Shown here: positions 1-7,306 of the stretch, in pieces
Position numbering within the stretch: position 1 is the stretch's first letter
Layout of the letters: each line of letters opens with the position of its first letter
DNA from: JAZQLP01 sp045629205
GTDB lineage: Bacteria > Bacillota > Clostridia > Oscillospirales > UBA644
Length of the DNA stretch: 10,043 nucleotides
Assembly (NCBI GenBank): GCA_045629205.1
Contig: JAZQQT010000165.1
Coordinates: 1 to 10,043 of the forward strand
Reading direction: 5' to 3'
Position numbers and translations under genes: made by a program
Notes under the pieces: model-generated
What the model was told of the DNA's origin: nothing
The model's input: only the letters and a program-made list of their open reading frames with translations
Database searches by the model: none

Positions 1-4
1 GGTA

Positions 5-33
5 TTGATTTTTTTTATTAAATATAGTATAAT
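5..33 (+). promoter_or_regulatory. Probable sigma-A promoter for the tmcAL-pyrH-ispG transcription unit
   Basis: A TTGATT box at 5-10 and a perfect TATAAT box at 28-33 are separated by 17 bp, the ideal spacing for a housekeeping sigma factor. Transcription would start near position 40, leaving a leader of about 55 nt before the tmcAL ATG. The leader is very AT-rich and I see no riboswitch or strong hairpin in it. No other equally good promoter was noticed before position 8377, so this one may serve the genes up to ispG. That is an inference from spacing, not something seen directly. AT-rich DNA gives chance -10 matches, but the paired -35 at correct spacing makes this one credible. Confidence 0.6.
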
Positions 34-95
34 AAATTAAATATATTATACACTGTTATTTTATTTTATGCAACCCCTAATTTTTTTATTGTTTT

Positions 96-1241
96 ATGAA
101 GAATGCAGTAATAATAGCCGAATATAATCCGTTTCATAATGGTCATAAATATCATATAGATTATCTTAGAGCATCCGGTGCCGAAACGGTTTCGGTTATT
201 CTGAACGGTGATCATTCTCAGAATGGGCAACCAATGCTGATGCGTAAACATCAACGCGCTGAAATTGCTGTTTTGAATGGCGTCGATCTTGTTTTGGAGT
301 TGCCGTTTAGGTTTGGAACATCGTCTGCGGAATTTTTTGCTCGCGGTGCTGTCGATATTGCTAATTCATTTTCTTTATTTGATACGTTATGTTTTGGCAG
401 TGAATGCGGTAATATTGATTATTTTTTCAGACTTTATGATTTATATAGCAGTTCTTTTTCTTCCGGTCGTTTGTCTGAACTGATTTCGTCAGGGCTGTCA
501 TATCCGTCCGCTTTATCTGTTATTTTTAAGGAAAACGGGTCGGTTTTTATTCCTGATTCGCCAAATGATATTCTTGGCTTTGAATATGTCAAAGCATTAC
601 AACTTACTGAAAGTAATATAAAACCGATTACGATAAAACGTTCTGTATCTTACACAGGAAACGATATCGAAAATAGAATTGCCTCGGCTTCTTTTGTTCG
701 AAAATGCATAGATTCAAAAAATGATTTTTCAAATTATATTCCGGGAAATTGTTTTTCTCTTTTGAATAAACTTGTTTCATCAGGAGAAATTGCTGAATAT
801 TCTTCTTTTGAAAGAGTGATTATTTCACTTATTCGTCAAAAGAAAAATTCATATTTATCTGGAGCCAATCAACTTTTTAACCGTATTTATAAATTTTCAA
901 ATTCTGAATCTCTTGAAAGGTTGTATAATTCTGTTAAAAACAAAAGCTGCACCATGTCATCTGTTAAACGAGCTGTTTTACATTATGCTTTTGGATTTAA
1001 CGGTGAATTACATCCTGTAAGTTTTTTGCGTGTTTTGGCTTTTAACAATCGCGGCAGAAAACTTCTTGCCGAAGCAAGAAAAAAAACTGATATTGAAATC
1101 AAACATTCTTTACCTGCAGAAGATATCTATCGTGATGAAACTGATTTCGATGCACTTTCCTCAGATATGTATGGGACATATTGTAAAAGTGTATTTTCGG
1201 GCGGACTTGATTATAAATCAACTTCAATTTATATAAATTAA
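96..1241 (+). CDS. tmcAL: tRNA(Met) cytidine acetate ligase (TmcAL, nucleotidyltransferase-like fold)
   Basis: TmcAL uses ATP and acetate to make N4-acetylcytidine at the wobble position of elongator tRNA(Met) in the cytoplasm. The N-terminus MKNAVIIAEYNPFHNGH carries the family's nucleotide-binding HxGH signature (HNGH, residues 14-17). It is followed by the G-D-x-x-Q-x-G-x-P block (residues 38-46), the NGVDLVLELPF stretch (61-71), SPNDILGFEY (155-164) and IASASFVRK (195-203). The C-terminus has the usual FLRVLAFN and GLDYKST blocks. At 381 aa it is slightly shorter than the roughly 400-415 aa of well-known members. The GxxYHD stretch of relatives reads SVSYTGND here. The ATG at 96 is chosen because an in-frame TAA lies at 78-80 and the family motif begins right at the start. 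No Shine-Dalgarno precedes it, only a T-rich leader. The next gene starts 12 bp downstream, so the two are probably cotranscribed. Confidence 0.9.
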   Translation: MKNAVIIAEYNPFHNGHKYHIDYLRASGAETVSVILNGDHSQNGQPMLMRKHQRAEIAVLNGVDLVLELPFRFGTSSAEFFARGAVDIANSFSLFDTLCFGSECGNIDYFFRLYDLYSSSFSSGRLSELISSGLSYPSALSVIFKENGSVFIPDSPNDILGFEYVKALQLTESNIKPITIKRSVSYTGNDIENRIASASFVRKCIDSKNDFSNYIPGNCFSLLNKLVSSGEIAEYSSFERVIISLIRQKKNSYLSGANQLFNRIYKFSNSESLERLYNSVKNKSCTMSSVKRAVLHYAFGFNGELHPVSFLRVLAFNNRGRKLLAEARKKTDIEIKHSLPAEDIYRDETDFDALSSDMYGTYCKSVFSGGLDYKSTSIYIN

Positions 1242-1243
1242 TC

Positions 1244-1248
1244 GGAGG
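1244..1248 (+). promoter_or_regulatory. Strong Shine-Dalgarno for the DUF4380-like gene
   Basis: GGAGG lies 5 nt before the ATG at 1254, directly after the tmcAL stop codon. It is one of only three strong ribosome binding sites in the window and it fixes the start of the downstream gene. Confidence 0.8.
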
Positions 1249-1253
1249 ATAAT

Positions 1254-2180
1254 ATGGTTACTTACAAAGAAATTGACTACAAAAATTATGGCAAATGTCT
1301 TGAAATATCTAATGGGATAATCGACGTTATAGCAACACTGGATGTCGGTCCGAGAATAATCAGATATGGTTTTTGCGGAAAAGAAAATATGTTTTTTGAA
1401 GATTTGAATAGGGAACATAACTATAAAGAAAACGATATGCGTTATCTTTATGGTGAAGATAAGACATGGTATTTATATGGAGGACACCGCCTTTGGATAA
1501 GTCCGGAATATCCGGAAACATATTATCCTGACAATAATAAAGTTGAATATGAAAAAATAGAGAACGGTGTCGTCTTGTTGACTGATGTTCAGGAAATTAC
1601 CGGTCTGAAGCTTACGCTTATGGTCGAGTTTGTTGGCGGAACCGAGCTCAGAGTGTCTCATTTTGTTGATAACGAATCCGGTGAATCTCAGGATTTTTCT
1701 CTTTGGGCGCTTACTGTTCTGGCTAAAGGCGGAACCGAGATCCTTAAAATGAATGATACGGATACCGAATTGCTTCCAAATAGGATTATGAGATTCTGGC
1801 CCTATACAAAACTTCAGGATCAACGTGCATATTTCGGTAATAAGTTTATCTCTCTTACTCAGGATCCTTCAAATAATGACAAATTTAAAGTCGGACTTGA
1901 TTTGGAATACGGCAAAGCTTTATATGTGAATTACGGCGTTATGTTTGAAAAAACATATACTCATTACCTTGATACAATGTATCCTGATGATGGGTGTTCG
2001 TTTGAAACATTTACCTGTAATAATTTTCTTGAATGTGAAACTTTAGGCGAATTCGGTCCTAAACCGGACGGCTCAACGGTTTGTCATGTTGAAAATTGGA
2101 GATTGTTTGAAAATTGTTCTGTTTCAAATCCGAAAGACGAAGTCGAACTGGAACGCTTATGGAACATTTCAATGAATTGA
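1254..2180 (+). CDS. Hypothetical protein, DUF4380-like / galactose-mutarotase-like fold
   Basis: The function is not recognised. The 308-aa product has no signal peptide or membrane segment and is probably cytoplasmic. It is mostly beta-prone and carries a pattern reminiscent of DUF4380 and the aldose-epimerase-like superfamily: DVGPRIIRYGF (30-40) followed by N-M-F, an aromatic-rich GGHRLWISPEYPETYYP block (76-92), a central beta region with GTELRVSHFVDN (129-140), then LECETLGEFGPKPDGS (259-274) and HVENWRLF (278-285). In that superfamily the E...LG...PG..H.E.W pattern closes the sugar-binding beta sandwich, so carbohydrate binding or epimerisation is plausible but unproven. It has a strong Shine-Dalgarno, is 12 bp after tmcAL and 21 bp before pyrH, and so sits inside the operon. 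Neither neighbour suggests a sugar substrate. Base use looks like the flanking genes, with no sign of recent transfer. Confidence 0.7.
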   Translation: MVTYKEIDYKNYGKCLEISNGIIDVIATLDVGPRIIRYGFCGKENMFFEDLNREHNYKENDMRYLYGEDKTWYLYGGHRLWISPEYPETYYPDNNKVEYEKIENGVVLLTDVQEITGLKLTLMVEFVGGTELRVSHFVDNESGESQDFSLWALTVLAKGGTEILKMNDTDTELLPNRIMRFWPYTKLQDQRAYFGNKFISLTQDPSNNDKFKVGLDLEYGKALYVNYGVMFEKTYTHYLDTMYPDDGCSFETFTCNNFLECETLGEFGPKPDGSTVCHVENWRLFENCSVSNPKDEVELERLWNISMN

Positions 2181-2201
2181 ACTTGAGGTCAATAATAATT
2201 T

Positions 2202-2948
2202 ATGTATAAAAGAGTCCTGATTAAATTAAGCGGAGAAGCTCTTGCTCCTACTGATAGTAATGATGGCATTTTTGATGCGGATAAACTTGAATGCGTTTGT
2301 AAAGAATTGATTACAGCTCATAATTGCGGTACTCAGATTGCCGTTGTTATCGGTGCCGGAAATATTTGGCGCGGAAGGAATAATATCGGATTTTCCAAAG
2401 GTGAAGCCGATTCTATGGGAATGCTTGCGACAATTATTAATTCGATTGCTGTCAGATCTACGATTGAAAGACTCGGAAGTCATGCAAAACTTTTCACATC
2501 GGTTACTATTCCGAGTATTGCTGAAACTTTCAATTCTGTTAAAGGAAATAAAGCTTTGGATGACGGTAATATAGTTATCATCGGCGGTGGAACTGGTAAT
2601 CCGTTTTTTACGACTGATACGGCAGCTGTATTAAGAGCTTTGGAGCTTAATTGTGATGCTTCATTTTTCGCAAAGGATATTGATGCTGTTTACAATCGTG
2701 ATCCCCATGGTAATTCGGATATTACTTTAAAACGGTTCAGAAAAATGAATTTTGACAGTATTCTCGTGAACGGATTGAAAGTAATCGATTTATCTGCAGC
2801 GGCAATGTGTAAAGAAAAAAATATGGATGTAGTTCTGTTTGCACTGAATGGACAGGCAAAAATAACAGAAATCTTATCAGGTGATAAGGAACCCGGCACA
2901 ATTATTTCAAATAAAATCATTAATAATATTTTGGAGGATGTAGAATGA
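2202..2948 (+). CDS. pyrH: UMP kinase
   Basis: PyrH phosphorylates UMP to UDP with ATP, feeding RNA, DNA and cell-wall sugar-nucleotide synthesis in the cytoplasm. It belongs to the amino-acid-kinase fold and acts as a hexamer in known members. Seen in order: KLSGEAL (8-14), the GAGNIWRG loop (51-58), DSMGMLATIINSIA (70-83), the UMP-binding GGGTGNPFFTTDTAA block (128-142) and the FFAKDIDAVYNRDP nucleotide region (155-168), where relatives have a KVDGVYDxDP-like string. The length of 248 aa is slightly above the usual 235-245. The start is set by the MYKRVLIKLSGEAL motif. A weak GAGG at 2185-2188 lies 13 nt upstream, too far for a good Shine-Dalgarno. The stop overlaps the frr start by 4 bp (ATGA). 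The frequent upstream partners rpsB and tsf are absent here. Confidence 0.97.
   Translation: MYKRVLIKLSGEALAPTDSNDGIFDADKLECVCKELITAHNCGTQIAVVIGAGNIWRGRNNIGFSKGEADSMGMLATIINSIAVRSTIERLGSHAKLFTSVTIPSIAETFNSVKGNKALDDGNIVIIGGGTGNPFFTTDTAAVLRALELNCDASFFAKDIDAVYNRDPHGNSDITLKRFRKMNFDSILVNGLKVIDLSAAAMCKEKNMDVVLFALNGQAKITEILSGDKEPGTIISNKIINNILEDVE
2933..2937 (+). promoter_or_regulatory. Shine-Dalgarno for frr inside the pyrH 3' end
   Basis: GGAGG lies 7 nt before the frr ATG at 2945 and within the last codons of pyrH. Together with the ATGA overlap it indicates that frr has its own efficient initiation as well as possible translational coupling to pyrH. Confidence 0.8.
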
Positions 2949-3499
2949 AAAGTCAATATGCAGACATTGAAACAAAAATGAAGAAAGTTATTTCATCTTT
3001 GTCATCTTCTCTTTCTGAGATCAGAGCAGGAAGAGCAAATCCGGCTATAATTGATAAAATTACGGTTGATTACTATGGAACTCCTACAAAAATCAACCAA
3101 CTTGCAAGTGTTTCTGTTCCTGAAGCAAGAATTTTAACTATACAGCCTTACGATTCATCTGTTTTAAAAGGAATAGAAAAAGCCATACAGGTTGCGGATA
3201 TCGGAATTAATCCTCAGAACGACGGAAAACTTATAAGATTGGTTTTCCCCGCATTAACCGAGGAGAGAAGAAAAGATATTGTTAAAGATATTAAAAAAAT
3301 GGGCGAGGATAGTAAAGTTGCTATCAGAAATATCCGTCGTGATGCACTTGAAAAATATAAGGCAGATAAGAAGAATAGTGTTATAACCGAAGACGACTTA
3401 AAAATTGCTGAAAAAGATATTCAGGCAGGAACAGAAGATTATATAAAGAATGTTGATTCTTTTATTGCCGAAAAAGAAAAAGAAATTCTGAGTATTTAG
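2945..3499 (+). CDS. frr: Ribosome recycling factor
   Basis: Frr, with EF-G, splits the post-termination ribosome after stop-codon release. At 184 aa it matches the family's usual length of about 185. The two-domain layout is visible. The long-helix domain I comes from residues 1-30 and about 105-184, with the E-I-R-A-G-R-A-N-P turn at 25-33 and the highly charged EERRKDIVKDIKKMGEDSKVAIRNIRRDA helix (107-135). The small domain II lies between, with DYYGTPTKINQLASVSVPEARILTIQPYD (42-70) and the INPQNDGKLIRLVFP block (88-102). The start is supported by GGAGG at 7 nt and by the 4-bp overlap with pyrH. The pyrH-frr pairing is conserved across most bacteria. A strong hairpin follows the stop codon. 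Confidence 0.97.
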   Translation: MKSQYADIETKMKKVISSLSSSLSEIRAGRANPAIIDKITVDYYGTPTKINQLASVSVPEARILTIQPYDSSVLKGIEKAIQVADIGINPQNDGKLIRLVFPALTEERRKDIVKDIKKMGEDSKVAIRNIRRDALEKYKADKKNSVITEDDLKIAEKDIQAGTEDYIKNVDSFIAEKEKEILSI

Positions 3500-3505
3500 T
3501 TTATT

Positions 3506-3540
3506 GCAGGCTTATTTATTTAAGCCTGCGGTTGTTTTGA
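3506..3540 (+). terminator. Hairpin between frr and uppS, possible leaky intrinsic terminator
   Basis: A perfect 9-bp inverted repeat GCAGGCTTA (3506-3514) / TAAGCCTGC (3521-3529) encloses a 6-nt loop and begins 7 bp after the frr stop. It is followed by GGTTGTTTTGATTT, a T-rich but interrupted tail. The stem is GC-rich at its base and stands out in this AT-rich DNA, so chance is unlikely. The poor U-tract, the lack of a clear promoter after it and the uppS start only 14 bp beyond the stem suggest partial termination or an mRNA processing or stabilising site rather than a full operon end. Confidence 0.55.
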
Positions 3541-3543
3541 TTT

Positions 3544-4263
3544 ATGGAAGATATTATTTTACCTGATCATATTGCTTTTATCATGGACGGTAACGGCAGG
3601 TGGGCTACCGCTAAGAAACTGCCGCGTTCGGCAGGTCATATTGAAGGTGTAAAAACGGTTGAACGGATTATTGAATGGCTTTGTGAGCGTAAAATAAAAT
3701 GTTGCACGTTTTATGCTTTTTCAACTGAAAACTGGGCTCGTCCGTTGTCGGAAATAGAAGCAATTCAAAAGTTGTTGATACAATACTGCGATAAAATTCT
3801 TGCCAGATGGCAAAATAATCCGGATAGTCTCAAAGGAGTATCTTTCAGATTTATTGGAGATACATCCGTTTTTTCTGAACTTATACGTGATAGATTTTTA
3901 TCGGTTGAAAAAATCTCTGCCGGACAATCGGAGATCAACACAATCGTAAATATTGCTGTCAATTACGGTGGAAGATCGGAAATTGTCCGGGCTGTTAACA
4001 GTTTCATAATGAGGAATCCCGGTAAAATGATTACGGAAAAAGATGTTTCGGATTATACTTATCTGTATGGTATTCAGGATCCTGATTTGATTATCAGAAC
4101 GGCAGGGGAACATCGACTTTCTAATTTTTTAACATGGGAATCCATATATTCCGAGTTTTATTCTACAGAAGTTTTATGGCCTGATTTTACTGAAAAGGAT
4201 TTGATTGAGGCTATAAATGTTTATCATAAAAGAGTTAGAAAATTCGGCGGTATTGTAAAATAG
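3544..4263 (+). CDS. uppS: Isoprenyl transferase (undecaprenyl diphosphate synthase type)
   Basis: UppS is a cis-prenyltransferase that extends farnesyl diphosphate with isopentenyl diphosphate to undecaprenyl diphosphate, the lipid carrier for peptidoglycan and wall polymers. It acts at the inner face of the membrane. The catalytic block FIMDGNGRWA (12-21) contains the Mg-binding Asp15. AGHIEGVK (30-37), TFYAFSTENWARP (55-67), NIAVNYGGR (136-144) and PDLIIRTAGEHRLSNF (180-195) with Arg185, Arg191 and Ser193 for diphosphate binding are all present. The end carries LWPDF. The length of 239 aa is typical. The ATG at 3544 is right for the motif spacing but has no Shine-Dalgarno (GATTTATG context). 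The product chain length cannot be read from sequence with certainty. The position next to cdsA and dxr agrees with the bacterial wall-carrier role. Confidence 0.95.
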   Translation: MEDIILPDHIAFIMDGNGRWATAKKLPRSAGHIEGVKTVERIIEWLCERKIKCCTFYAFSTENWARPLSEIEAIQKLLIQYCDKILARWQNNPDSLKGVSFRFIGDTSVFSELIRDRFLSVEKISAGQSEINTIVNIAVNYGGRSEIVRAVNSFIMRNPGKMITEKDVSDYTYLYGIQDPDLIIRTAGEHRLSNFLTWESIYSEFYSTEVLWPDFTEKDLIEAINVYHKRVRKFGGIVK

Positions 4264-4280
4264 TTTTTATTGGTGTTTAA

Positions 4281-5105
4281 ATGAAAAGGATTATTTCGGG
4301 CGCTATTCTTGTTATTTTGATTTCATTGCTTTTTGTTTTTTCGGGATATCCGTTGGTCGTAAATTTTTTTGTTGTATTGCTTTCTTTTTTATCATTATTG
4401 GAATTTTTTAAATCATCCGGGTATATTGAAAATAGACTTTTGTTTTTTCTGAGTTCATTGTTTTCTGTTACAATACCTTTTTTGCATTTATTGCCTCGTT
4501 TTGGCTATTCTCTTATTGTTTTTGCTGTTTTTGTTTTTGTTGTAATTATTACTGTTGCATTGATTGTTTTTTATGATAAGGAGAGCCTTGAGAAAATCTG
4601 TATCGCTTTTTCAGTATCGGCAATTATCCCGCTTTTCTTTTCGACGATGATTTATGCGCGTTTGCTTAAAAACGGATTGTTTTATTTAATTATGATTTTT
4701 ATAGTATCTTGGGCTACGGATACGGGCGGATTCGTTTTTGGGAAAATGTTCGGTAGACATAAAATGTGTCCTAAAATAAGTCCTAATAAAACTATTGAGG
4801 GCGCAATCGGTGGTTTTTTATTTTCAATAGGAGGCTTTCTGATTTTTTCTTTTATTGTTGATACTTTTACAGACAATATTTCCGTTAATTATTTTATGGT
4901 TGTTTTGTTTGCTTTTATAGGATCATTTTTTGCGATTTTGGGAGATTTATTTGCTTCAATTTTAAAAAGAAACTACAATGTAAAGGATTTTGGATATTTG
5001 ATTCCGGGGCATGGAGGTATTCTTGACAGGTTTGATAGTGTTTTATTTGCTGCCCCGGCCTTGTTTTTATTATTTGAACAATATCCGTTATTTAAAATCA
5101 TATGA
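4281..5105 (+). CDS. cdsA: Phosphatidate cytidylyltransferase (CDP-diacylglycerol synthase)
   Basis: CdsA condenses phosphatidic acid and CTP to CDP-diacylglycerol, the common precursor of phosphatidylglycerol and other phospholipids, in the cytoplasmic membrane. The 274-aa protein is very hydrophobic with about eight likely membrane segments. The C-terminal half holds the family signature: SWATDTGGFVFGKMFGRHK (143-161), SPNKTIEGAIGG (167-178), GDLFASILKRNYNVKDFG (221-238) and PGHGGILDRFDS (242-253), whose Asp residues bind metal and CTP. It starts 17 bp after uppS without a Shine-Dalgarno, so reinitiation or coupling is likely. Its stop overlaps the dxr start (ATGA). The T-rich composition simply reflects the membrane residues Phe, Leu, Ile and Val. 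Confidence 0.95.
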   Translation: MKRIISGAILVILISLLFVFSGYPLVVNFFVVLLSFLSLLEFFKSSGYIENRLLFFLSSLFSVTIPFLHLLPRFGYSLIVFAVFVFVVIITVALIVFYDKESLEKICIAFSVSAIIPLFFSTMIYARLLKNGLFYLIMIFIVSWATDTGGFVFGKMFGRHKMCPKISPNKTIEGAIGGFLFSIGGFLIFSFIVDTFTDNISVNYFMVVLFAFIGSFFAILGDLFASILKRNYNVKDFGYLIPGHGGILDRFDSVLFAAPALFLLFEQYPLFKII

Positions 5106-6262
5106 AAAAAATTCTGCTTTTAGGTTCCACCGGTTCAATTGGAAGTCAAGTTCTTTCGGTTATCGACAACTTAAATTCTTTAGGCTATGATTTTGAAATA
5201 TCAGGATTGGCTTTTTCGTCAAATTCTTCTGTTGCAATAAAACAAATTCGCAAATATAAGCCTGGATTTGTCAGTGTTGTGAATGATAAAGCATATAATG
5301 ATATTTGCTTTGAGTGCGGTAATGAATCTATCAATATATTTCACGGAACTGATGCTGTAATTAAATTATGTCGTGAAGCAGAATATGATATTTGCATAAA
5401 TGCCATTGTTGGATTTGCCGGCTTGATTCCATCGTATGAGGCTATCAAAAAATGTTCTCGACTTTGTTTGGCAAATAAAGAGACAATTGTATCTGATGGG
5501 GATAATCTGTTATCTTATGCTGAAGCAAATATGGTCGAGGTTATTCCGATTGATTCAGAGCATTCAGCTGTTTTTCAGTGCTTGGCAGGGTCTGATAAAA
5601 ACAATCTTAAAAAAATTATTTTGACGGCTTCCGGCGGTCCATTCGTTGACTTTACCGAAGAGCAGTTGGAACATGTTACACCGGCAATGGCACTTCATAA
5701 TCCTAATTGGAGTATGGGTAAGAGAATCACTGTTGATTCCGCTTCGATGATTAATAAGGGTTTTGAAGTAATTGAAGCTTCGCGCCTGTTTAATGTTGAT
5801 ATGAACAATATTGATGTTTTAGTTCACAGACAAAGTATTGTTCATTCCATGGTAGAGTTTGAAGATGGCTGTGTTATGGCTCAAATGGGTGTGCCGGATA
5901 TGCAATTACCTATTCAGTATAGTTTAGTATATCCGGAACGTCCTTCCGGTTTAACAAGTAGCTTGTCTTTGTCTTCTGTCGGAAAATTATCATTTGAAGA
6001 GGTAAGGCAAGATTTGTTTAAGGGTTTTGTGGTGTGTCTCGATGCACTTAAACAGGGCGGAAATGCAACTGCTGTTTTGAATGCTGCGGATGAAATAGCG
6101 GTCTCTTTATTTTTAGATAATAAGATTAAGTTTACTGCTATTCCGGAGATATTAGATTTTGCTTTACAAACAATTCCGTATATTGCGCATCCGACAACAT
6201 CCGATATAATTTATTCCGACAGATCCGCAAGAGATTTGATTTATAAAAAATTCAATTGGTGA
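5102..6262 (+). CDS. dxr: 1-deoxy-D-xylulose 5-phosphate reductoisomerase
   Basis: Dxr (IspC) rearranges and reduces 1-deoxy-D-xylulose 5-phosphate to 2-C-methyl-D-erythritol 4-phosphate with NADPH, the committed step of the MEP isoprenoid pathway and the target of fosmidomycin. The N-terminal Rossmann domain has LLGSTGSIGSQVL (6-18). The core has LANKE (123-127), the metal ligands Asp151 and Glu153 in IDSEHSAVF, ASGGPF (176-181), the flexible loop NPNWSMG (200-206), DSASMINKGFEVIEA (212-226) and VHRQSIVHSMVEF with PDMQLPIQYSLVYPER (265-280). The length of 386 aa is typical. One oddity is that the loop usually reads HPNW and here reads H-N-P-N-W, so Asn200 takes the place of the conserved His. 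The gene overlaps cdsA by 4 bp and ends 3 bp before rseP. Confidence 0.96.
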   Translation: MKKILLLGSTGSIGSQVLSVIDNLNSLGYDFEISGLAFSSNSSVAIKQIRKYKPGFVSVVNDKAYNDICFECGNESINIFHGTDAVIKLCREAEYDICINAIVGFAGLIPSYEAIKKCSRLCLANKETIVSDGDNLLSYAEANMVEVIPIDSEHSAVFQCLAGSDKNNLKKIILTASGGPFVDFTEEQLEHVTPAMALHNPNWSMGKRITVDSASMINKGFEVIEASRLFNVDMNNIDVLVHRQSIVHSMVEFEDGCVMAQMGVPDMQLPIQYSLVYPERPSGLTSSLSLSSVGKLSFEEVRQDLFKGFVVCLDALKQGGNATAVLNAADEIAVSLFLDNKIKFTAIPEILDFALQTIPYIAHPTTSDIIYSDRSARDLIYKKFNW

Positions 6263-6265
6263 TTT

Positions 6266-7297
6266 ATGGACGTTCTTCTTCAAATAGTTTATACGGTTTT
6301 AATACTTGGTTTTTTAATTGTGGTTCATGAATTTGGACATTTTTTTGTTGCCAGACTTTGTGGAATTACCGTTTTGGAATTTTCAATAGGTATGGGACCT
6401 GCATTATTTAAAAAACAGGGTAAAGGAACTTTGTTCGCCGTTCGTTTGTTTCCTGTTGGCGGATATTGTAAAATGGATGGCGAAGATGAATCAAGTGATA
6501 ATCCGGGAGCATTTTGTAATAAGAGTGTTCTTAAACGTTTAGCTGTTGTTGTCAGTGGCGCACTCATGAATTTGATAGTTGCTTTTATTATTACGGCTTT
6601 TGTTGTTATTTTTTCCGATGCTTTACCGTCAACAATTGTGGCTGAATTTACCGAGAACAGTGTCTCGTCTGCTGTATTGTGTGAAAACGACAAAATAATA
6701 AAAATTAATGGTGAAAATGTTAATATTTATACCGATATTTCGGGAGCATTTTCCAGAGCATATGATAAGAATACTTTAGATATTACTGTCATCAGAGATA
6801 ATGCTGCTTTGGAATTGAAAGACGTTCATTTTCCTTCGGAAAAGATTTCAGATAGTATTTCATCAATTATTCCTGATTTTTTAGTTTATGCTGAAAATAA
6901 AACAGTCGGAACTGTTCTTTATCATACTTTTTACAGAATGATATCTTATGTTAAATTAATGTATCAGACAATATTTGATTTGTTTACAGGAAGAGCATCC
7001 CTTGATTATGTTTCCGGTCCTGTCGGAACATCTAAAGTTATTTCTGATGCTGCAAAATCTGGTTTTTCTGTTTTGATTCAACTTGTTTCCTTGATTTCGA
7101 TTAATTTGTTTGTTATGAACTTATTGCCATTGCCTGCATTGGATGGCGGCCGAATTGTTTTTTTACTTATAGAATTGATTTTCAGAAAACCGGTTTCCCA
7201 AAAAGTCGAATCGATTATTCATTTTATTGGCTTGATTTTATTGTTGGGGTTAATGGTTGTTATTACATTTAAAGATATTTTCTTCCCGGTTATTTAG
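6266..7297 (+). CDS. rseP: Membrane site-2 zinc protease, M50 family (RseP/RasP)
   Basis: This family cuts membrane-embedded substrates such as anti-sigma factors and leftover signal peptides. The zinc motif HEFGH (21-25) sits in the first membrane helix. FPVGGYCKMDGE (62-73) is the conserved membrane-associated loop. A second helix at about 91-117 contains the GALMN turn (98-102). One PDZ domain lies at about 121-190, with VLCENDKIIKINGENV matching the usual L..GD.I..ING.. core. The third zinc ligand is Asp293 in NLLPLPALDGGR, and a last helix follows at about 318-336. The length of 343 aa and single PDZ domain fit the shorter Gram-positive form. Substrates cannot be inferred because no anti-sigma gene is nearby. 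The start lies 3 bp after dxr, and the weak GGTG 5 nt upstream is not a convincing Shine-Dalgarno. Confidence 0.95.
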   Translation: MDVLLQIVYTVLILGFLIVVHEFGHFFVARLCGITVLEFSIGMGPALFKKQGKGTLFAVRLFPVGGYCKMDGEDESSDNPGAFCNKSVLKRLAVVVSGALMNLIVAFIITAFVVIFSDALPSTIVAEFTENSVSSAVLCENDKIIKINGENVNIYTDISGAFSRAYDKNTLDITVIRDNAALELKDVHFPSEKISDSISSIIPDFLVYAENKTVGTVLYHTFYRMISYVKLMYQTIFDLFTGRASLDYVSGPVGTSKVISDAAKSGFSVLIQLVSLISINLFVMNLLPLPALDGGRIVFLLIELIFRKPVSQKVESIIHFIGLILLLGLMVVITFKDIFFPVI

Positions 7298-7306
7298 GTA
7301 TTTGTT

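Noticed and set aside
68..127. A 19-codon ATG reading frame in the tmcAL leader that overlaps the gene start out of frame
   Set aside because: It has no ribosome binding site and no recognisable product. Short frames like this are expected by chance in AT-rich DNA.
6325..6693. A 122-codon open frame on the - strand inside rseP, and similar antisense frames in other genes
   Set aside because: They lie opposite strongly conserved coding genes, have no family motif and no separate promoter or ribosome binding site. They are shadows of the + strand genes.
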